Part shown: piece by piece, positions 58,306 through 64,000 of the stretch
How the letters are laid out: the number at the start of each line of letters is the position of its first letter
Position numbering within the stretch: the first letter of the stretch is position 1
Assembly (NCBI GenBank): GCA_029961685.1
Contig: JARWKL010000002.1
Span: 35,494,908 to 35,558,907, forward strand
From: Aristolochia californica
Taxonomy: Eukaryota; Streptophyta; Magnoliopsida; Piperales; Aristolochiaceae
DNA length: 64,000 nt
Direction: 5' to 3'
The notes under the pieces: model-generated
Databases searched by the model: none
The model's input: only the letters and a program-made list of their open reading frames with translations
Told to the model about the DNA's origin: nothing
Made by a program: the position numbers and the translations under genes

Positions 58306-58630
58306 CCCATAAATATTTTGTTTTGGAACATGTGATTGAACACACTGCCCTTCTTGTGTGGCTTGCAACACACACGTCAACATCTGATCTCTTGGTATTC
58401 GCACATGATCAACCCGCAGGATACCATTATCCATGGTATTGTAAGCCCCATTTCCAAATTGCATTCCCATATCACCAATAGTACTACCTTGAAGAGGGGA
58501 TTGAACTTCCAAACTTCGTAGTTGCACAAGAAAGCCATTCACTCCATGCTCCTATCCATCGATGATTAGCTGAGCATAGAGAATAGCATGTGTTGAAACT
58601 TTACCCAAGCCACTGTGCTCATCAATAGCA
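58306..58630 (-). pseudogene. Captured acyl-CoA oxidase fragment
   Basis: From about 58620 the frame reads GLGKVSTHAILYAQLIIDG, a TAG, then VNGFLVQLRSLE, TIGDMGMQFGNGAYNTMDNG and DHVRIPRDQML. These are hallmark blocks of plant peroxisomal acyl-CoA oxidase (first step of fatty acid beta-oxidation), around the central FAD-binding domain. The fragment stops after KQNIYG, where calreticulin sequence follows without a frame break. It would be about 100 of the usual 660-690 residues. Confidence 0.88.
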
Positions 58631-58649
58631 AAATATACCCTTCCTCAAA

Positions 58650-59490
58650 AAAAATTCAGTATCACATAAAGCACAAATAAATACGGGACATGCACACTGG
58701 TCTCAGTAATTGAAAAATTAAAGAGCTTCACATTCTCAAGTGGACAACGAATAGATGCACCGGTGCTGTACGCAGTAGCAGAACAACCAAGCCACCAGAA
58801 AAAATTCAGAGGTCCCCAAAATAAAAATTTAATGGAGCCCGGCATCCTCCCAAAAACTTGATCTCGACTTGCATAGACCCAAGCCGAAATTCCCGCATTG
58901 GGGATCTGGTTCGTGGCTTCCTGAAACAAAGAGCTTTCGTTCCCAATTTCTGAGCAGCGTTGCTGCTGGTCAGCGCCTTGGATGCCCTTCAACCGCATGG
59001 AACCACTGATTTGAACTAAAAATAGATGGCGTTTCAAACTCTTACCCCAAATTTCGTTTGATATGGTTCCCCGTTGGGCTTCCGAGGGCAAGGTTGAGGC
59101 TGAGAATGAGAATCCGGAAGCCAGAGCCCACCGGATTTTTTTCCGATGGCGCCAACAGAGCATCCTCCGTGTCCGGTGGCGAAAGGCAAACCTGCGCTGA
59201 TGTGGCGAATATGACTGATGCTTGTCGGCCCGTTCCAGCGGAATTTGTGCCCCATAAACTGCCTGTTCAGCCAGTGTCGTGGTTTGCGTCACCGGTGGAA
59301 GATGTATGGCTTTGTGGGAGACAGGGGTGGGGAAAAACCCCTTCGATGTGCATTATTTGGGGTCATCGCTGTCTGCTGTCCCAGTCGAAATAGTCGGCTC
59401 TGGAGACGAATTTTTTTATTTTTCCGGCCATGGGCCGTTCTACCCGTCTGAGATAGCTTCTGCTACCTCTTGTGCGCATATGTGGTCGGA
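58650..59490 (-). other. P interior of unknown origin (possible further captured sequence)
   Basis: GC-richer than most of the window. A 215-residue minus frame (59292-58645) and overlapping frames on both strands show no domain I recognise. Because it lies between the gag start and the acyl-CoA oxidase piece, it may hold untranslated or coding parts of other host transcripts. Confidence 0.45.
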
Positions 59491-59508
59491 GATTTCAGGT
59501 CGTGTGAC

Positions 59509-59634
59509 CTATTTTGCTGCAGCAATGAGTTCCTCCCTAGCATAAAGTTCAATGGAAGCATCTAATTGTGCTCGTATTTCTTCCAATTCCTTACCCATAG
59601 CAACCCATCTTTCTTGGGATATAGAATAACCCAT
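59509..59634 (-). CDS. Short gag-like leader ORF of P
   Basis: 41 residues beginning ATG nine bases after the primer-binding site: MGYSISQERWVAMGKELEEI. G1 gag starts in the same place with a similar acidic, helical N-terminus. The reading continues past the stop for about 24 more codons (ISDHICAQEVAEAI). It is probably the remaining start of the original gag. Confidence 0.6.
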   Translation of the reverse strand: MGYSISQERWVAMGKELEEIRAQLDASIELYAREELIAAAK

Positions 59635-59657
59635 TGTGTTCTCGCTCTGATACCAGT

Positions 59658-60044
59658 TGTTACGGTCACAGATCTGACATAAGGATTCTTTGGGAGGATC
59701 TAAGATCTGCCACGAATTACCGTATGGATAGTATGGTTTGTAGGGAGACAAGGAAAAAGAAAACGAAAGATTAAGCCAAAGGGAAGCTTGAAAACCCTAG
59801 AGCTCGTTGAGGAGAACTCTAAGCCTCTTTACGCTAGATTTAACCTAATTCTTAATACTTCAATCATTCCCTTTCTCATTACTCATACCCCTTAAATAGG
59901 GTTCACCTGTTAGGGTTTAAGATAAAATATTACAAAAATACCCCTATAAATAAAATATTCCAAAAATACCCCTATGGCCTAAAACTGAAATAAATAAAGT
60001 AAATTAAAAAATAATAATAATAATAATATTATTGCGTGCATAAC
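59658..60044 (-). repeat. 5' LTR of P
   Basis: 387 bp, tgttacggtcacagat to gtgcataaca, with (taa)n near 60011-60028. Confidence 0.93.
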
Positions 60045-60347
60045 AGACACGGTGGTAGACACTTATGAACAATGCCGATAGATGCACTACCTATAGAAGA
60101 CGGGTTGTGCCCTACATCCAGCATTAGGATTGGAGTATGAAGCAATGACTTACCGGCTAGGAGTGATTTTTACTCTCACTTATATTATGCCAGTAGGGCC
60201 TCATGGAAGGACGCAACAGCGTGAGGGGGAATGTTGGAAGATGAAGGCATATTGGAAGATGTGTCATTTTATATAAAAATATTCTATACATCATTTGCAG
60301 CAAGCTGTCAATTCATGTTGTTCTCTCACCCCCAGCTTTAGGGGGAG

Positions 60348-60748
60348 TGTTGGAAGATAAGCTCAAGCCCACACAACCAAGGAAGGCACACATATCTAAG
60401 ATTATTATAAAATGGGCCACATGACCAAGGAAGGCCCACGAGATGGGCCCAAGCCCATAAGATGTAGGACCCACAATGATTACCATGAGTTGGCATCCTT
60501 ACCACATCAGTTGGAAGATCAAGAAGGACTCACAAAAGTATCTTATCTTATGGTCACGTCAAAGAAGAGTTTTAGTTTGAGTTATTTAATTATGTTAGGA
60601 CTTATCTTTAAGTGTTAGAGTTTGGGTGTAATTGGGACAAGGGTAGTTTTATTGTAATTGGACTCTACTACCTCCCTCTATTATAAATAGAAGTTCATGT
60701 ACTCTGATTGATGTCAATGAAGTATTTCTCTTTTCCATAAATTCAATA
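60348..60748 (+). repeat. 3' LTR of C
   Basis: 401 bp, TGTTGGAAGATAAGC to ATTCAATA; the terminal CA has become TA. Shorter than the 5' LTR by small deletions. Confidence 0.92.
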
Positions 60749-60753
60749 GAAGT

Positions 60754-60879
60754 AAAGCACTAGATGCTTTTAAGGTCTATAAAACAGAAGTAGAGAAACA
60801 ATTAACTAAACAAATCAAAATCATGAGGTCAGATAGAGGTGGTGAATATTATGGAAGGTACATTGAAAGAGGACAATTG
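60754..60879 (+). pseudogene. Copia M integrase fragment after C
   Basis: Encodes KALDAFKVYKTEVEKQ and IKIMRSDRGGEYYGRY, including the second catalytic Asp. Joined in thought to 49419 it continues the integrase frame. G3 inserted right after it. Confidence 0.85.
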
Positions 60880-61327
60880 TGTTATGGACTCCATAGCATC
60901 ACGAGTTATCCATAGGCATAGGAATTAAATTATGTCAATTTACTTTTCATGTAATTTCAATTCGGTTTGGTTTACTTTATTTGGTTTGGTTTACTTTGGG
61001 TTGGTTAGGTGTAATGTGGCATGAACCACTTGACCTATGGGTCATCTTTGTATTTTCGTCCTCAACCCTATTTAGGGGGACGTGAAGGAGAAGAGAAGCA
61101 AGTATTGAGAAAATTATATTTTACAGGTTAGATTCTCCCTCAGAGGTCTAGGTCGGATTTCTCCCTTTGAGGTCCAAGGTTGAGCTTCCTCCAAGCTCCT
61201 TCGTTCTAATTGAGTTCCACCATTACTCGTTCAAGAAACAAGAATTCTCTTCCAACGTCAAGATCATCCATGGAGGGAAGAGAGGAAAGATGGGTGACTC
61301 GATCCATGGCAAGGGAAGAACCTAACA
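60880..61327 (+). repeat. 5' LTR of G3
   Basis: 448 bp with repeated tttggtttggtttact words near 60964-61000. The frame at 61210-61330 that seems to extend gag upstream is LTR sequence. Confidence 0.75.
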
Positions 61328-61342
61328 TCTTGGTATCAGACA

Positions 61343-62600
61343 GGTCCACCCTTGGGGATTCCTCTTCCCCTGACGATTTGAGACATTTAGTGGAAGATAC
61401 TAGGCAGAGGACAAATAACCAGGCTCATGCCCTGGAAGAGGTGCGTCAAACAACCTCTGATTTGTGTGAGGCAATAAAATCAATGGATGCTGCCATCCAA
61501 GCTCTCCTCTGGCGACAAGAGGACCATGATACACGAGCCCAACCACCAGCTGCCTACTCTCCACCGGCCGACCACCATCAATTCCACCCACCACCTCCCT
61601 CACAACCACCAATGCGTCAACACCATCCCCATCTGGGGCCTGCCGTTCAAGGACCAAACACTGTGCCCAGGTATTTAAAACTTGACTTTCCTACGTATGA
61701 TGGGTCTAAGGACCCTTTGATTTGGTTAGCCAAGTGTGATAAGTTCTTGTATCATTAAAAAACACATGCGGATGAGAAAGTGAACTTGGCCGCCTACCAC
61801 ATGCTCGATGAAGCGCTTCTATGGTACCACCAATTCCGAAATGACCAAGTGGTTCAGGATTGGGCAACTTTTAGACAGTCTTGCATGATGAGATTTGGTC
61901 CTCCAGCTAGTAGCAATCCATTGGGAGAATTAATCAATTACAAACAAACTGGAACACTAGAGGTGTACCAAAAGACCTTTCAGGAAAGGTTAGCCCGAGC
62001 AAACCAGTTTGTTAGCCACACACAGTATGTTCATATTTTTATTGCTGGTTTGACAGAAACTCTGCGATTAGAAGTTGAATTACATGCTCCTACAGATTTA
62101 GACCACGCTATGAATTTAGCCAAGGCAATTGAGCACAAGCAGCGTGTTCTAAAGGAGTCACTGGTCAGAAAACCAGCTTGGCTAGGGAGGCACAATGCCT
62201 CAGCGCCAAACCCTTCCTATGGACCTCCAAGATTTAGAGACAGTGTAGCCTCACGCCCAGACATCTCTAATTCGGCTCCACCTGCTCCTTATTTCAAAAA
62301 ACTTACTAGACAAGAAATGGACCAGAGAAAGGCCAAGGGCGTCTATTTTAACTGTGATGAACAGTATGTCATTGGACACCACTGCAAACGATTATTCAGT
62401 ATATGTCTGTGGGAGGATGGAGAAGAAATTCCACCAGAGGAGGAAATTGTGGAAACTGACCAAGAAGGTCCAGAGATTTTCCTTCATGCTATGACTAGTC
62501 TACGTAGTGCAAGCACAATGCAGGTTGAAGCCCAATTACATCATTTACAGTTACTGGCTTTAGTTGACTCGGGTTGTACACATAATTTCATCAGTCAGTA
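61343..62600 (+). pseudogene. G3 gag and protease start
   Basis: Gag blocks: LDFPTYDGSKDPLIWLAKCD (61679-61740), a TAA at 61756-61758, then AAYHMLDEALLWYHQF, FGPPASSNPLGELINYKQTG and FIAGLTETLRLEVELHAPTD. A CCHC-like remnant (NCDEQYVIGHHC) is near 62350-62385. The protease motif LVDSGCTHNFIS ends at a TAG at 62599-62601. DSGCT replaces the more usual DSGAT or DSGST. Confidence 0.88.
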
Positions 62601-62601
62601 G

Positions 62602-64000
62602 GCTACAAAACAACTTGGGTTAGTAGTACAGCAACAGTCTGGTCTTTCTGTATTAGTAGCCAATGGGGCTAAAATTACTAGTGTAGGCATATCACTAGCC
62701 ACACACTTTGATATTGAGGGATATGCATTTGTTGCAGATTTTCTGGTGATTCCACTATCAGGATTCGATTTGGTGCTAGGAATTAAATGGCTGCAATTGT
62801 TGGGACCAATACTATGGGATTTCCAAGCTCTGAGCATGTCTTTTATTGAGGACCAACATCAGATTATATTGCATGGCACACAAGCACCACTCACCTGCGC
62901 ACTACAGGTTGCGCAGGTCCAGTCCACAAACACATGTAAGTTATCTCACTTACTTACAGAATTTGAAGATATCTTTCAAGACCCTACTGCCTTACCGCCA
63001 CTTAGGCACTGTGATCACCGTATCCATTTGAAAACGGGTACCGAGCCGGTAGTGGTACGTCCGTATCGTTACCCTCACTTACAAAAGGATGAGATTGAAA
63101 GGCAGTGCCAGCAGATGTTAGCACAACGTATTATTCATCCCAGCAGGTCTCCTTTTTCTTCATCAGTATTACTAGTCCGCAAGCATGATAAGTCATGGAG
63201 GTTCTATGTGGATTACCGACAACTCAATACCCGTACGATTAAAGATAAATTTCCTATTCCAGTGGTGGACGAGCTGTTAGACGAGCTACATGGAGCTACT
63301 ATTTTTACTAAACTCGATTTGAAATCTGGCTATCATCAAATCCGAGTTCATCCATTAGATGTGGAGAAAACAGTGTTCCGCACGCATCACGGCCATTTTG
63401 AATTCCTCGTAATGCCATTTGGTCTGTCAAATGCGCCTTCCACCTTCCAGAGCCTCATGAATGAGGTATTTTCCTCTCTCTTGAGAAAATATGTATTGGT
63501 ATTTTTCGACGATATTTTGGTGTATAGCAACAGCTGGGAAGAACATCTTCAGCACCTTCACCAGGTATTTTCTCTTATACGTTCACATCATTTGATTTTA
63601 AATTGGTCAAAATGTTTTATGGGCACATCAGAAGTGGCATATTAGGGTCACGTTATTTCAGTAGCGGGGGTGAAGGTAGACCAGAGTAAGATACAGGTGG
63701 TCACAGATTGGCCTATTCCTACATCCATTACAGCCTTAAGAGGATTTTTGGGCCTAGCTGGATATTATAGAAAATTTATTCGTAGCTATGGCCAGCTTGC
63801 AGCTCATTCCTTTCAGCAATTGAAAGACGCCTTATCATCAGCCCCAGTTTTGTACCTCCCCGACTTTGAGGAGTCGTTTGTAGTGGAATGTGATGCTTCG
63901 GGGGGCGGTATTGGCACAGTGTTGCACCAACAGGGCCACCCGATTGCTTATTTTAGCCGTCAACTGGGCCAACACCACCACAAGTTGGCATCTTATGAGA
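62602..64000 (+). pseudogene. G3 protease end, RT and RNase H (partial)
   Basis: Protease flap region VLGIKWLQLLGPILWDF (62770-62822), RT with RFYVDYRQLNTRTIKDKFPI, TKLDLKSGYHQIRVHPLD, MPFGLSNAPSTFQSLMNEVF and active site VFFDDILVYS (63497-63528). A TAG at 63643-63645 interrupts EVAY/GHVIS. RNase H begins with VVECDASGGGIGTVLHQQGH near 63881 and is cut by the window edge. FFDD fits Gypsy RTs of this group. Confidence 0.9.

Larger units (their letters stand above)
55886..60044 (-). mobile_element. Gypsy-type LTR retrotransposon P carrying several host gene fragments
   Basis: LTRs are 55886-56276 and 59658-60044, with the exact duplication gacac (55881-55885, 60045-60049). The primer-binding site (minus tggtatcagagc, 59644-59655) is two bases from the 5' LTR; a gag-like start follows. 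Beside the 3' LTR lies gagcttgtcctcaagctc, also found in G1, so P derives from a G1-like chromovirus. All pol domains are absent. In their place, in sense orientation, are pieces of acyl-CoA oxidase, calreticulin, an unidentified protein and a MINDY-type deubiquitinase. Confidence 0.93.
49420..60748 (+). mobile_element. Non-coding LTR retrotransposon C, with nested insertions
   Basis: LTRs are 49420-49859 and 60348-60748, with the exact duplication gaagt (49415-49419, 60749-60753). The primer-binding site tggtatcagagc is at 49860-49871; the polypurine tract cagctttagggggag is beside the 3' LTR. About 3 kb of interior is non-coding and split by a hAT-like element and by P. A second, vestigial tract plus LTR start (gtgagggggaatgttggaag) lies 115 bp upstream of the true 3' LTR. 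Confidence 0.93.
60880..64000 (+). mobile_element. Ty3/Gypsy retrotransposon G3 (chromovirus-like), cut by the window end
   Basis: The LTR is 60880-61327 (TGTTATGGAC to CCTAACA), followed three bases later by the primer-binding site tggtatcagaca at 61331-61342. G1 has the same three-base gap. Gag, protease, RT and the start of RNase H follow. Protein sequences match G1 domains closely. At least three stops are present. The 5' flank would be aattg for a TSD test; the right end is outside the window. Confidence 0.88.

Noticed and set aside
58063..58542. A functional fusion gene of acyl-CoA oxidase and calreticulin
   Set aside because: A stop precedes the Met, both parts are short pieces of their families, and it sits within a retrotransposon; no evidence of expression can be seen from sequence.
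61210..61330. Gag start at the first Met of the 182-codon frame
   Set aside because: This part lies in the LTR, before the primer-binding site at 61331; gag must begin after it.

Overview
This window is nuclear DNA of a flowering plant (probably a dicot). It is almost entirely nested transposable elements. I find no intact host gene. The plant assignment rests on Ty1/Copia and Ty3/Gypsy elements primed from initiator-Met or Asp tRNA, an Athila-lineage Gypsy element, TRIMs, and captured fragments of plant-type genes. Most element ends below were placed by matching TG...CA termini and target-site duplications (TSDs) by eye.

Left block, 1-46680. A pyrimidine-rich tandem repeat (187-945) is followed by a hAT-like element (1055-1372) and a decayed minus-strand Copia, 'J'. 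J is split by non-coding LTR element 'F' (3783-43206, TSD atcat). F's 5' LTR is split by minus-strand Copia 'K' (3903-33933, TSD aatct/catct), and F's internal region is split by a minus-strand Gypsy chromovirus 'G1' (36288-42450, TSD ttgat). K in turn holds: a non-coding LTR element 'A1' (4048-7134), itself carrying an intact TRIM (4895-5218); a nearly intact Athila element 'G2' (7333-17488, TSD gccat); a solo LTR (18378-18776); two related TIR elements with 3-bp TSDs (18969-20520 and 20706-21992); non-coding LTR element 'B' (22523-25235); a TRIM-like element 'E' (26000-28820) filled by another element 'C-prime'; a solo LTR (30223-30629); and an element 'H' next to its 5' LTR. A second relic of K's family, 'L', follows (43285-46680).

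Right block, 46680-64000. A plus-strand Copia 'M' (LTR ending at 47103) has its integrase split by non-coding LTR element 'C' (49420-60748, TSD gaagt). C holds a hAT-like element (51126-55585, 8-bp TSD), which carries an internally deleted Copia 'N' (52336-55075). C also holds 'P' (55886-60044, TSD gacac), a Gypsy-type LTR element that has lost pol and instead carries fragments of several host genes: acyl-CoA oxidase, calreticulin, a MINDY-type deubiquitinase with EF-hand, and at least one I cannot name. M is then broken again by a plus-strand Gypsy 'G3' (60880 to beyond the window end).

Most notable are P (multi-gene capture by a retrotransposon, with two captured exons fused in one frame); a small stem-loop plus TTATTATTGAAGAAG block shared by six divergent non-coding LTR elements (A1, B, C, C-prime, F, H); and two cases where a foreign element sits exactly between an LTR and its primer-binding site.
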